This document shows, piece by piece, positions 7,260-16,498 of a stretch of 64,000 nucleotides of DNA (position 1 is the stretch's first letter; the number at the start of each line of letters is the position of its first letter). The position numbers and the translations under genes were made by a program. The stretch comes from Methanospirillum purgamenti (GTDB taxonomy: Archaea; Halobacteriota; Methanomicrobia; Methanomicrobiales; Methanospirillaceae). The notes below the pieces were generated by a model that worked only from the letters and a program-made list of their open reading frames with translations, was not told where the DNA came from and did no database searches. The DNA lies in NCBI RefSeq assembly GCF_018502485.1, contig NZ_CP075546.1; one strand, written 5' to 3'.

Positions 7260-10163
7260 CTGGTTGCAATTTCAATCCTTACCATAGGAGATCCTAACCA
7301 ATATACCCAGATAACCCATCTGTTCTCAGAGAGCGGGGCTAAGGTATCTATTAGCGCAGCAGCCGATCTGAAGGATGCCATCCATCAATTGCAGACTAAT
7401 CATTTTGATGCAGTAATCAGCGAATTTGATTTAGGGAAAGAAAACGGCCTTGATTTTATTGCGAAGATTAAAAAGCACATTCAATACAGTCCGGTTACCA
7501 TTCTCACTGGTGAACAGGCTCAAGGGGTGGTGAAAGAAGCAATAAAAGCCGGAGTGGATTATTTCTTTTTACGAAATGAAGAATCTGAACTGGAAATTAT
7601 CCGGCTAAACACATTTATCAGGCAGACAGTAAAGCAAAAACAAAACCAGGAAGCATTACATTACGCAGATACGAATTTTCGAACGATAGTAGAAGCAACT
7701 GACGATTCTATATATATGGTCGATCGTCATTTCAGATATCTTTTTATCAATAGTCCTCATCAGAAACGTCTGGGAATTTTTGGAGAGGAATATGAATCTA
7801 AATCCTATAAGGATCTCCATACCGATGATGAAACCAAGCGGTTTGTCCATTCCTTAAACCAGGTTATCACTCACAGTAACTACTTTTCAGAAGAATATGA
7901 AAAAGATGGGAGATATTATAACCGTAAGTTCATTCCGGTTAGATATCAGACATCACAACAGACACTTGCAGTAACGGTTGTCTCAATTGATATCACCGAT
8001 CGGGTAAAACTGGAAGATGAAGTTGCTAGAGGAGCTTCACTAGTTACAGCAACATTTGAATCTACATCAGATGGTATCTTTGTCGTTGACCGGGGCGGCA
8101 AAATCATCAATTATAATCAAAAGTTCCTTGATATGTGGTTTATTCCTGAAACTGTCATTGAGGAACGAGATGAAGAAGTTTTACTTGCATATATAGAAGA
8201 CCAGCTGGAAGACCGGGAAACATTTATTGAAAAACTCAATTATCTTAAAACCCATCCTGAAAAAGAAGCATTTGATGTACTCGAATTTCGCGATGGGAGA
8301 ATATTTGAACGAAACACGCTCCCACAGCGAATAGGAGGAACTATTATCGGGAGGGTCTGGAGTTTTCGTGATGTAACAGAGCAGCGGAAAACTCTCTCAT
8401 CCCTCCAGATCACCCAGGCTAATTATCGGAGCGTTGTTGAATCAACAGGAGATTCTATCTTCATGGTTGATCGTGAAGGGTGTTACCTCTTCATGAATTC
8501 ATATCACCGGAATAAACTTGGAGATATCGCCGATAAATATCTTGAAAAACGAATGCGTGTTATGCTGCCGCCAGGAGAAGAACAACGATTTGATCAGGCT
8601 CTCGAGCGGGTTTTCTCTACAAAACGTCAGCTTCAAGATGAATTCCATTGGATTTCAAAAGATTACATTCGTCGGTTTACCCCGGTTAAGGATGATGACT
8701 CTGATGAGGTCCGGGCAGTGACTATTGTTCTGACTGATATTTCTGATATGAAAGCTGCAGAGCAGGAGGTAAAAAACAATGAGGAACGATTGAAAATCCT
8801 CTTTGATTATGCTCCAGAAGCATACCTTCTAACTGACATTAAAGGAACCTTTATTGAATCCAACCGGGCTGCAACAGAGTTGACTGGATATACACCCGAT
8901 GATCTCAGGGGTCGAAATATCTTTACGATGGGGCTTATCGGTTCGATGCATATTACAAAAACAGCAGTACTGTTTGCGAAAAATGCTCTTGGCAGGCCCA
9001 CTGGACCTGACGAGGTGAATATCAGCAAAAAAGATGGAAAATCACTCTTTGCGGAGGTTATGACCTATCCAATTCGGATCCGAAACCAAAGCCTTGTTAT
9101 GACCATCGCCAGGGATATAACCGAACGCAAAATTTCTGAAGAAGCATTAAAACAACGCGAGGAACAGTACCGACTCCTGGTCAACAATGCAGGAGAAGGT
9201 GTTTTTGTTATCCGTGATACTCGGATTATATTTGCAAATCCCAAATCATCAGATATTTTTGGATATTCATCTATTGATCTTCAAAATTTCGGAATAATGG
9301 ATATTATTCACCCTGATGACCAGGAGGAATTTTCAGGTCTTTTAGAGCGAGCCCGACATGGAGAACAAATACATGCAGGAGTATCTCTCCGAGCCTTCAC
9401 GATGGCTGGAGAACTTCGATGGCTTGAGGTTGGTATGGCCGAGATTGTCTGGCAGAATCAATCATCAATACTGCTATTATGCATGGATGTCACAAAGCAG
9501 AAGATAGCCCAGGATGCATTGGTCCAGAGCAACAGGAAATTAAACCTGCTCTCGTCAATAACCCGTCATGATGTATTGAACCAGATTACAATCCTCCTGG
9601 CATATCTGGATCTTTTAACTAAGAAGAATAAAGATCCAGACCTTGAACCCTTTATTGCGAAACAGGTTGAAGCAACCCAGTCAATACGAAGCCAGATAGT
9701 GTTTACCAAAGAATACCAGGATGTTGGTGTAAAAGAACCCCAATGGCAAAACCTAGGGGCCGCAATTGCTGCAGCGAAGGAAGTAGGACGGATTCAATAT
9801 GTAAAATGGGCAGATAATCTGAATTCAATAGAGGTTTATGCTGATCCATTACTTGAAAAAGTTTTTTCAAACCTTATCTCCAACTCACTGATGCATGGTG
9901 AACATGTATCTGAGATCACATTCTTTACAGAAGAAATACCATCAGGACTCATCCTTATCTATGAGGATAATGGGATTGGCATAATAGAAAAGAATAAAAA
10001 GAAAATTTTTCATCATGGGTTTGGAAAAAATACCGGCTTCGGACTCTTTTTATCCCGGGAGATCCTCTCAATTACCGGTCTTTCGATCTCTGAAACCGGC
10101 AAGGAAGGAAAAGGAGTCAGGTTTGAAATAACGATACCAAGAAACCTGTATCGGTTAATTTAA
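7260..10163 (+). CDS. Receiver-like and multi-PAS sensor histidine kinase
   Basis: About 967 residues if translation begins at CTG 7260. In order: a receiver-like domain (1-120), five PAS domains (starting near ANFRTIVEA, SLVTATFES, ANYRSVVES, RLKILFDYA, EQYRLLVNN), a dimerisation helix with ITRHDVLNQ (His near 769), and an ATPase domain with N-box FSNLISNSLMHGE (about 865) and DNGIGI (about 903). No membrane helix is seen, so it is a cytosolic sensor. The receiver has Glu where the phospho-Asp belongs (VISEFDL). The nearest ATG/GTG/TTG in frame is TTG 7389, which would cut that domain in half. CTG 7260 has GGTGAT five bases upstream. Confidence 0.85.
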   Translation: MVAISILTIGDPNQYTQITHLFSESGAKVSISAAADLKDAIHQLQTNHFDAVISEFDLGKENGLDFIAKIKKHIQYSPVTILTGEQAQGVVKEAIKAGVDYFFLRNEESELEIIRLNTFIRQTVKQKQNQEALHYADTNFRTIVEATDDSIYMVDRHFRYLFINSPHQKRLGIFGEEYESKSYKDLHTDDETKRFVHSLNQVITHSNYFSEEYEKDGRYYNRKFIPVRYQTSQQTLAVTVVSIDITDRVKLEDEVARGASLVTATFESTSDGIFVVDRGGKIINYNQKFLDMWFIPETVIEERDEEVLLAYIEDQLEDRETFIEKLNYLKTHPEKEAFDVLEFRDGRIFERNTLPQRIGGTIIGRVWSFRDVTEQRKTLSSLQITQANYRSVVESTGDSIFMVDREGCYLFMNSYHRNKLGDIADKYLEKRMRVMLPPGEEQRFDQALERVFSTKRQLQDEFHWISKDYIRRFTPVKDDDSDEVRAVTIVLTDISDMKAAEQEVKNNEERLKILFDYAPEAYLLTDIKGTFIESNRAATELTGYTPDDLRGRNIFTMGLIGSMHITKTAVLFAKNALGRPTGPDEVNISKKDGKSLFAEVMTYPIRIRNQSLVMTIARDITERKISEEALKQREEQYRLLVNNAGEGVFVIRDTRIIFANPKSSDIFGYSSIDLQNFGIMDIIHPDDQEEFSGLLERARHGEQIHAGVSLRAFTMAGELRWLEVGMAEIVWQNQSSILLLCMDVTKQKIAQDALVQSNRKLNLLSSITRHDVLNQITILLAYLDLLTKKNKDPDLEPFIAKQVEATQSIRSQIVFTKEYQDVGVKEPQWQNLGAAIAAAKEVGRIQYVKWADNLNSIEVYADPLLEKVFSNLISNSLMHGEHVSEITFFTEEIPSGLILIYEDNGIGIIEKNKKKIFHHGFGKNTGFGLFLSREILSITGLSISETGKEGKGVRFEITIPRNLYRLI

Positions 10164-10692
10164 ATTTTTTTATACAATCTTCGACCTCTTCCATAAACTG
10201 ATAAATATCAGCCCTTCCATAAAAAATGTTGTTGTAAACGAGAGTATCATTGAGCGATTCATATCCATGTACAAGGATATTTCGAAAACCTTTCATATGT
10301 CTGATTTTTTCACACAGCTCAGGTGAAAGACAATGTTCGGATAATTTTTCCAATATTATCAATTCATCTCCCGCTAATCCTGAACAGAAATATCGATATA
10401 GCATGGCAGAAATGTCATTTACTTGTTCAATTATTAACTGAATTTTAATATAAAGAGGGAGGAGAGAGAATAAAGTTATATCTAGGGGAATCTGACCCAT
10501 TGCTGCATATGATCCTGAATAATGGAGAAATCTGTCAAAGAAAGCTGATTGCTCATCATTATATGAAATAATGCAGAGATCAATGTCTCTGAAATCACCT
10601 CTGGCTACCGAGCTTCCATAGTGATACACTGCAAGAATCTCATTATCTTCTATTACCTCTCTAATAAACCCTGAAAATAATGGATGATTCAT
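10117..10692 (-). CDS. Single-chain MNT nucleotidyltransferase-HEPN protein (MntA-HepT-like)
   Basis: 191 residues. The N-terminal half is a minimal nucleotidyltransferase: G26-S27 in YHYGSSVARGDF, D36 and D38 in RDIDL, and probable third carboxylate D71 in LDITL. The C-terminal half is HEPN-like and ends with R137-N-I-L-V-H142-G-Y144, the RX4HXY motif of HepT RNase toxins. In known MntA-HepT pairs the MNT protein AMPylates that Tyr and silences the RNase, but the two are separate genes. Here they are on one chain. Its 3' end overlaps the convergent kinase gene by 47 bases. TATA-like TTATATTTTTT lies upstream on the minus strand near 10745-10753. Confidence 0.8.
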   Translation of the reverse strand: MNHPLFSGFIREVIEDNEILAVYHYGSSVARGDFRDIDLCIISYNDEQSAFFDRFLHYSGSYAAMGQIPLDITLFSLLPLYIKIQLIIEQVNDISAMLYRYFCSGLAGDELIILEKLSEHCLSPELCEKIRHMKGFRNILVHGYESLNDTLVYNNIFYGRADIYQFMEEVEDCIKKFKLTDTGFLVSLFQT

Positions 10693-10762
10693 GAGCGGAT
10701 AAGAGCTGAAAATGAAAGAGACATTCTTTCAAACTCTGCTTTTAAAAAATATAAGTATTGTA

Positions 10763-10771
10763 CAAAAAAAT
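10763..10771 (-). terminator. Oligo-T terminator downstream of gyrA
   Basis: Just past the gyrA stop, the minus strand reads AATTTTTTTG. Oligo-T runs are sufficient for archaeal RNA polymerase termination. It separates gyrA from the MNT-HEPN gene, which is transcribed in the same direction. Confidence 0.5.
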
Positions 10772-10773
10772 TT

Positions 10774-13293
10774 TTATTCTTCGGAAGAACCGTTTTCATC
10801 CGGTCCCTCGTCAACAATCTCTGCCTGGGGGATATCATCACTGATCTCTTTCTGCTCTTCCGGAGAAAGTGAAGTAACACCGACCACCCGGTCACCGGCA
10901 GTCAGTTTCATAATTCTGACCCCCTGAGTTGAACGACCCTGGATAGAGATTTTATCAACACTAGTTCTTATAACAATTCCTTCAGCACTCATCAGGATAA
11001 TCTCCTCTTCCGCACCTGCTGAGAATGCCGTGACAATGCCGTCATTTCGTTTCAGCTTGATGTTTCTGACACCCATCGTTCCACGGCCATGACCCCGGTA
11101 CTCATCAAAGTTTGTCCGTTTTCCATACCCTGACGAGGTAATGGTAAGGAGATGTTTTCCATCCTCAATGACGGTCATGCTGGTGACGATATCATCATCT
11201 TTCATCCGCATTCCAATAACTCCCAGAGCATTGCGGTGACGGAGAGGTATCTGTTCCTCATGGAACCGAAGACTCTGACCATATTTGGTAGTGATGATGA
11301 TCTCCTGACTGCCATCACTGACCATGACATACACCAGGTTATCACCCTCACGTAGGGTAATCGCATTCACCCCGGTTGATCGTGGGCGAGCAAATTCATC
11401 CTGTGGGATCTTGATGATCATACCCCGTTCGGTCAGGAAGAGGAAGAACCGATCAGATGAGAACTCCTGTACCGGGATGACTGCGGTTACCCGCTCCTCG
11501 TTTCGCAGGTCAAGGAGATTTACGATAGCCTTGCCTTTACTCTGCCTGGACCCTTCTGGAATATCAAAGACTCTGAGCCAGTAAGCCCGACCCGTTGAGG
11601 TGAAACAGAGAAGATGGTCATGAGTATTGGCAACAAAGGCCTGTTCCACATAATCTCCATCCTTGATAGAAATTCCCATAACTCCTCTGCCTCCACGTCC
11701 CTGAACCCGGTAGGCGTCCACATCCATATGCTTGACATAATTCTGGTGAGTCAGACAGACCAGAACCTGCTTGTTGGGAATGAGATCTTCTCTTACAATC
11801 TCCTGCAGGTCACCAGTGATCTGGGTTCTTCTCTTATCAGCATACTTGTCGCTCAATTCATGAAGTTCACGGGATATCTCTGCCCTGATGTTGGCCTCTG
11901 AAGACAACAGTTCAAGAAGTTTTCTGATCTCTGCCTCAAGTTGTTCCCGCTCATCGACAAGTTTCTGCTTTTCAAGAGCCGCAAGCCGGCGAAGCTGCAT
12001 TTGTAGGATTGCTCCGGCCTGTGCTTCATCAAGGGAGAATTTTGCTATCAGTGCTTCCTTTGCCTCATCAGCGGTCTGGGCTGCACGAATGGTCGCGATA
12101 ACTGCATCGATATTGTCGATTGCATGGAGCAGACCACGGAGAATATGGACCCTTTCTTCAGCTTTCCGCTTGTCAAACTCGCTTCTTCTCGTTATAACCG
12201 TGATACGATGACGGACAAACTGCTCAATCAGAGCAATAAGACCAAGAATCTTTGGCTGACGATCAACGATTGCGTAGTTAATGATACCAAAGGTACTCTC
12301 AAGAGCGGTGTGTTTATAGAGGTGATTCAGGATCAGCTGGGGGCGGGCATCCTTCCGAAGATCGATGACAACTCTCATCCCGTCTTTATCAGACTCATCA
12401 CGGAGGTCTGAAATCCCTTCAATCCTCTTCTCTTTGACCAGCTCAGCGATATGCTCGATAAGTTTTGCCTTATTAACCTGGTAAGGGATCTCAGTTATAA
12501 TAATCTGGTCTCTTTTACCGGATTCATCGATCTCTGCAACACCCCGGACGGTTAATTTACCCTGTCCTGAGAGGTATGCATTCTGAATCCCCTCAGTTCC
12601 CATGATGATACCGCCGGTTGGGAAATCAGGACCGGGGAGTATTTGCATGAGTTCATAAACAGTGGCCTCCGGATGGTTCAGATAGTGACAAACCGCATTA
12701 CAGACTTCACCCAGGTTGTGGGGTGGCATTTTGGTGGCGATACCTACAGCAATACCATCTGATCCGTTTATCAGAAGATTTGGCAGTTTTGCCGGAAGGA
12801 CTGATGGTTCTTCAAGTGATTCATCAAAGTTCGGGACAAACTCAACCGTCTCTTTTTCAAGGTCAACAAGAAGTTCCTCTGCTTCCCGTTTCAGTCTGAC
12901 CTCGGTATAACGCATTGCCGCAGGAGCGTCGCCGTCAACTGAACCAAAGTTACCCTGACCGTCTACCAGCATCATCCGATATGAGAACGGCTGGGCCATC
13001 TTGACGATAGTATCATAAATGGATGCATCACCATGCGGGTGATACTTACCCATGACATCTCCGACTACACGTGCGGATTTTTTATATGCTTTATCATGAG
13101 TGTTGCCCATCTCCCACATGGCAAAGAGCGAACGACGATGCACCGGTTTTAATCCATCACGGACATCAGGAATTGCACGCCCGATGATGACAGACATCGC
13201 ATAATCGATATAGGAGGATTTCATCTCCTCTTCGATGTTGACCGGATTGACCTTCGGGACAAAGAGAGGCTGCTGGGGTTCTTCAGATGTCAA
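10774..13293 (-). CDS. gyrA: DNA gyrase subunit A
   Basis: 839 residues. With GyrB it makes the gyrase heterotetramer that introduces negative supercoils. The active-site Tyr129 lies in AAMRYTEVRL, and the GyrA box QGRGGRG (about residue 530) leads the six-bladed C-terminal wrapping domain. The region equivalent to the E. coli quinolone pocket reads HPHGDASIYD, with Ala where E. coli has Ser83. The start is TTG at 13293, with AGAGGTGA five bases upstream. It overlaps the gyrB stop by 11 bases, so the two are coupled. Gyrase is of bacterial origin in Methanomicrobia. Confidence 0.97.
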   Translation of the reverse strand: MTSEEPQQPLFVPKVNPVNIEEEMKSSYIDYAMSVIIGRAIPDVRDGLKPVHRRSLFAMWEMGNTHDKAYKKSARVVGDVMGKYHPHGDASIYDTIVKMAQPFSYRMMLVDGQGNFGSVDGDAPAAMRYTEVRLKREAEELLVDLEKETVEFVPNFDESLEEPSVLPAKLPNLLINGSDGIAVGIATKMPPHNLGEVCNAVCHYLNHPEATVYELMQILPGPDFPTGGIIMGTEGIQNAYLSGQGKLTVRGVAEIDESGKRDQIIITEIPYQVNKAKLIEHIAELVKEKRIEGISDLRDESDKDGMRVVIDLRKDARPQLILNHLYKHTALESTFGIINYAIVDRQPKILGLIALIEQFVRHRITVITRRSEFDKRKAEERVHILRGLLHAIDNIDAVIATIRAAQTADEAKEALIAKFSLDEAQAGAILQMQLRRLAALEKQKLVDEREQLEAEIRKLLELLSSEANIRAEISRELHELSDKYADKRRTQITGDLQEIVREDLIPNKQVLVCLTHQNYVKHMDVDAYRVQGRGGRGVMGISIKDGDYVEQAFVANTHDHLLCFTSTGRAYWLRVFDIPEGSRQSKGKAIVNLLDLRNEERVTAVIPVQEFSSDRFFLFLTERGMIIKIPQDEFARPRSTGVNAITLREGDNLVYVMVSDGSQEIIITTKYGQSLRFHEEQIPLRHRNALGVIGMRMKDDDIVTSMTVIEDGKHLLTITSSGYGKRTNFDEYRGHGRGTMGVRNIKLKRNDGIVTAFSAGAEEEIILMSAEGIVIRTSVDKISIQGRSTQGVRIMKLTAGDRVVGVTSLSPEEQKEISDDIPQAEIVDEGPDENGSSEE

Positions 13294-15295
13294 GGTTTGT
13301 CACCTCTTTTGCATGCCGCTTGATAAAGTCACGACGGGCAGTAACATCATCACCCATCAGCTTTTCAAAGATCTCATTTGCGTAGGCAGCATCCTCGATA
13401 ATTACCCGCTTGAGGACTCGTGTTTCCGGGTCCATGGTTGTTGCCCAGAGCTGGGATGCATTCATTTCTCCAAGACCTTTGTATCGCTGAACGTTCACGC
13501 CTTTTTCACCCATCTCCTGCTGAATCACTCTCATCTCATCCTCGGTGTAGGCGTACTTCTCCTGTTTGCCTTTCGCAATACGATACAGGGGAGGCTGGGC
13601 CAGGTAGATAAAACCTGCTTCAATGAGCGGCTGCAGATATCTGAAGAAGAACGTCATGAGAAGTGTGCTAATATGAGCACCATCCACATCGGCATCAGTC
13701 ATAATGATGATATGGTGATACCGTGCCTTCTCGATATCAAATGATTCACCGACACCAGTCCCGATTGCTGAAATGAGTGCCTGAATTTCATTGTTTTTCA
13801 GGATCTTATGGACAGTTGCCTTTTCAACGTTCAGGATCTTACCACGAAGCGGAAGGATTGCCTGGAACCGTCTGTCACGGCCCTGTTTGGCACTGCCTCC
13901 TGCAGAATCTCCTTCTACGATGTAAATCTCACTTTTTTCAGCAGAACGTTCAGAGCAGTCGGCAAGTTTCCCTGGAAGTCCGGATGATTCAAGGGTGCTC
14001 TTTCTTCTCGCAAGTTCTTTTGCTTTCCGTGCTGCTTCTCTGGCCTGATATGCCAAAACTGCCTTATCAACAATAGAGGCCAGATCTTTTGGATGTTCTT
14101 CAAAATATTCACAAAGAGAAGCGTAGACCAGTGAATCAACAATGCCTTTGATCTCACTGTTTCCTAGTTTCATTTTGGTCTGGCCTTCAAACTGAGGGTT
14201 TGCCATCCTGATTGAGATGATGGCAGTTAGACCTTCTCTGACATCGTCACCTTTGAGGGAGAGGTTCTGGTCCTTGATTGCCTTATTCTCCTTGCCCATT
14301 TTATTAATGGCCTTCGTGAGAGCAGATCGAAAACCCTCAAGGTGTGTCCCGCCTTCCTTGGTATTGACACTGTTTACGTACGTGTATACTTTTTCTGAAT
14401 ATGCTGCTCCGTATTGGAATGCAATGTCAACCTCAACCTTGGCTTCTTCATCTTTTCTGCCAAAATAGATGACCGATTCATGGATTGGCTGAACTTCATG
14501 GTTAAGATATCTGACATATTCTGATATCCCACCCTCATAGGAAAAGACTTCACTACATTCCTCAAGATCCTCACACCGCTCATCAGTAATACTGATGGTA
14601 ATACCAGAATTCAGAAATGCAAGTTCCCGCATCCGGTGAGCAAGGATATCATAATCAAACTCGACTGTTTCAAATATCTTTGCATCCGGTTTGAACCTGA
14701 CACAGGTGCCTGTGATCTTATCCAGATATTTTTCCAGGAATTCTTCCTTAGTTTCCGGACAATTTTCTGGGAGATTATGATACCGTCTGATATACCGGTC
14801 TTTTATCTCCTCAAAACTCTCTTCTTCTTTTTCAAGATCAGTTTGTGGTGCGCCTCTTGAAAAAAGCATCAGGTATTTGTACCCGTTTTTCCAAACTGTA
14901 GCATTTAACTCAACTGACAGAGCATTGACAACAGATACACCTACCCCATGCAGACCCCCAGACACCTGGTATGTATTCTTGTCAAATTTTCCACCAGCAT
15001 GAAGGACCGTGAGTACTGTTTCAAGAGCACTTTTGTTATCATTGTCCTTCATTGGATCTACCGGGATCCCACGTCCGTTATCCTCAACGCTTACACTACC
15101 ATCAGGATGGATAACAACCTGGACATGGGTACAGTATCCTGCAAGAGCTTCATCAATGGCATTGTCAACCACCTCATACACCAAGTGATGAAGACCCCGG
15201 GTATCGGTCGAACCGATATACATTGCCGGTCGTTCCCGGACCGGTTCAAGACCACGCAGGATTTTGATATTCTCAGAATTGTATGTATTGGACAG
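13283..15295 (-). CDS. gyrB: DNA gyrase subunit B
   Basis: About 670 residues. It has an ATPase (GHKL) domain with VVDNAIDEALAG and GRGIPV, a transducer, and a Toprim domain with EGDSAGGSAKQGRDRRFQA and MTDADVDGAH. Family proteins start near SNTYNSENIKILRGLEPVRERPAMYIG. The only conventional in-frame start is TTG 15310, but then the sole ribosome site GGGAGG (15303-15308) would lie inside the coding region. CTG at 15295, seven bases after GGGAGG, is a better fit and is used here. It forms an operon with gyrA. Confidence 0.95.
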   Translation of the reverse strand: MSNTYNSENIKILRGLEPVRERPAMYIGSTDTRGLHHLVYEVVDNAIDEALAGYCTHVQVVIHPDGSVSVEDNGRGIPVDPMKDNDNKSALETVLTVLHAGGKFDKNTYQVSGGLHGVGVSVVNALSVELNATVWKNGYKYLMLFSRGAPQTDLEKEEESFEEIKDRYIRRYHNLPENCPETKEEFLEKYLDKITGTCVRFKPDAKIFETVEFDYDILAHRMRELAFLNSGITISITDERCEDLEECSEVFSYEGGISEYVRYLNHEVQPIHESVIYFGRKDEEAKVEVDIAFQYGAAYSEKVYTYVNSVNTKEGGTHLEGFRSALTKAINKMGKENKAIKDQNLSLKGDDVREGLTAIISIRMANPQFEGQTKMKLGNSEIKGIVDSLVYASLCEYFEEHPKDLASIVDKAVLAYQAREAARKAKELARRKSTLESSGLPGKLADCSERSAEKSEIYIVEGDSAGGSAKQGRDRRFQAILPLRGKILNVEKATVHKILKNNEIQALISAIGTGVGESFDIEKARYHHIIIMTDADVDGAHISTLLMTFFFRYLQPLIEAGFIYLAQPPLYRIAKGKQEKYAYTEDEMRVIQQEMGEKGVNVQRYKGLGEMNASQLWATTMDPETRVLKRVIIEDAAYANEIFEKLMGDDVTARRDFIKRHAKEVTNLDI

Positions 15296-15334
15296 ACGAA
15301 AACCTCCCAAAAAATATGTGATGCGAAAATGTGT

Positions 15335-15376
15335 CCTATACTATAGGTGTTTGAAAGACTAAAACATGGTGTTTTA
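15335..15376. promoter_or_regulatory. gyrBA promoter region with two dyads
   Basis: CCTATA-C-TATAGG (15335-15347) is a perfect 6-bp dyad. It contains the likely TATA element (TATAGTATA on the minus strand), about 25-30 bases before the short gyrB leader. TAAAACA-TGG-TGTTTTA (15360-15376) is a perfect 7-bp dyad just upstream. Both could bind a regulator or respond to supercoiling. This role is inferred. Confidence 0.45.
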
Positions 15377-15401
15377 AGTACGGGTAAAAAAAGAAGATAA
15401 A

Positions 15402-16328
15402 TCAGGCATCAGGACTGTTCTTTTCAGAATCACGAACAGATTTCAGGTAAAACAAGCCTACAACGCCAAAAGTAATCACCGGTGAGACAAACTCGGGAAT
15501 GTGAAAACCAAAACTGTCTATAAGCATAATAATACCTAGACAGAGAATGGAATACATTGCTCCATTTTTCAAAAACCGGTATTTTTTTATCCTATCGATA
15601 TTGCCAACAGTAATCTGTCTGACTGCAATTGCACCGAGCGCATTTCCTACCAGAATCAATGGGACAGACATGGTAAAGGCGAATGCCCCAAGCACTCCAT
15701 CAATGGAGAAGGTAGCATCGATAACTTCAAGATAGAGGATCTTGCTGATATCAGAGAGATCCCCTCCCATGAGTTTTTGTTCCTGCAACTCTGCATTCTG
15801 ACGGAAACCATGAACGATAAAAAACGCCGTTGATCCAACAACAGCACCAAAAGCCATCATCGGATTTCTCTCAATTGCAAACCAGACAATAGCCATCAAC
15901 AGGATTGATACCACTGCGTAAAACCATACTCCTTTAGAAAAAAAGTACCGTTCTCCACGCAGGCCGAAGTTTTTCTCCTCGAGAAAAAGCCAGTGAAAGA
16001 AGAGAAATATGAGAAATGTTCCTCCTCCAATCAGCAGGATAGGGGATGATGTCTCAATTGCTTCTTTGACATCCGGATTATCACTAAACATCGCGGTAAA
16101 GGCTTCCCAGGGTGTGAGATCCGGAGTGGAAAGCCAGACCAGTAAAAGAGGTAATAGTCCCCGCACAAGAAAGACCGCAAATAAAATCCCCCAGAGAAGA
16201 AACCATCTTCGGTATTTTGGGTGCATTGTTCCGAGGACTTCTGCATTAATTATTGCATTATCAATACTGCAGATTATCTCGAACATACAAAGACCCATGA
16301 TGGTCAGGATGATCGTGAAGAGTTCCAC
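15402..16328 (-). CDS. TerC/DUF475-family integral membrane protein
   Basis: 308 residues with about nine hydrophobic segments. Conserved acidic motifs in membrane helices are EIICSIDNAIINAEVL near the N-terminus and LEVIDATFSIDGVLGAFAF near the middle. These are characteristic of the TerC/YkoY/DUF475 group, linked to metal export and tellurite resistance. The start is GTG 16328; an overlapping ATG two bases upstream is out of frame. It is monocistronic. No yybP-ykoY manganese riboswitch pattern is visible upstream, although such RNAs often control bacterial relatives. Confidence 0.85.
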   Translation of the reverse strand: MELFTIILTIMGLCMFEIICSIDNAIINAEVLGTMHPKYRRWFLLWGILFAVFLVRGLLPLLLVWLSTPDLTPWEAFTAMFSDNPDVKEAIETSSPILLIGGGTFLIFLFFHWLFLEEKNFGLRGERYFFSKGVWFYAVVSILLMAIVWFAIERNPMMAFGAVVGSTAFFIVHGFRQNAELQEQKLMGGDLSDISKILYLEVIDATFSIDGVLGAFAFTMSVPLILVGNALGAIAVRQITVGNIDRIKKYRFLKNGAMYSILCLGIIMLIDSFGFHIPEFVSPVITFGVVGLFYLKSVRDSEKNSPDA

Positions 16329-16392
16329 ATTTCAAGGTTTGATGCGAAAAGGATATCAATCCCATGTATCATCTACCAAAATAGGGTCATTT

Positions 16393-16417
16393 TTCATCTC
16401 ATTCTATGAGAGATGAA
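16393..16417. repeat. Inverted repeat between divergent genes
   Basis: TTCATCTC and GAGATGAA flank a 9-base centre, giving an 8-bp perfect stem. It lies between the TerC-like gene (minus) and the lipoprotein gene (plus), upstream of both. It could be an operator or an RNA hairpin in the leader of the TerC-like gene; nothing decides between these. Confidence 0.4.
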
Positions 16418-16469
16418 GGGACATGAGGGGGAATGATGCAGGATAAACTCTCCCAGATCCAGATCACTT

Positions 16470-16477
16470 TTTTATAC
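16470..16477 (+). promoter_or_regulatory. TATA box of lipoprotein gene (leaderless transcript likely)
   Basis: TTTTATAC is centred about 26 bases before the ATG at 16499. Transcription would start at or within a few bases of the start codon. No Shine-Dalgarno sequence is present. Confidence 0.45.
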
Positions 16478-16498
16478 TCAGTTCTCCTATCCGATGTT

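Noticed and set aside
16329..16440. Possible yybP-ykoY manganese riboswitch upstream of the TerC-like gene
   Set aside because: Bacterial relatives often have one, but none of its conserved elements are visible; only a simple 8-bp inverted repeat is present.
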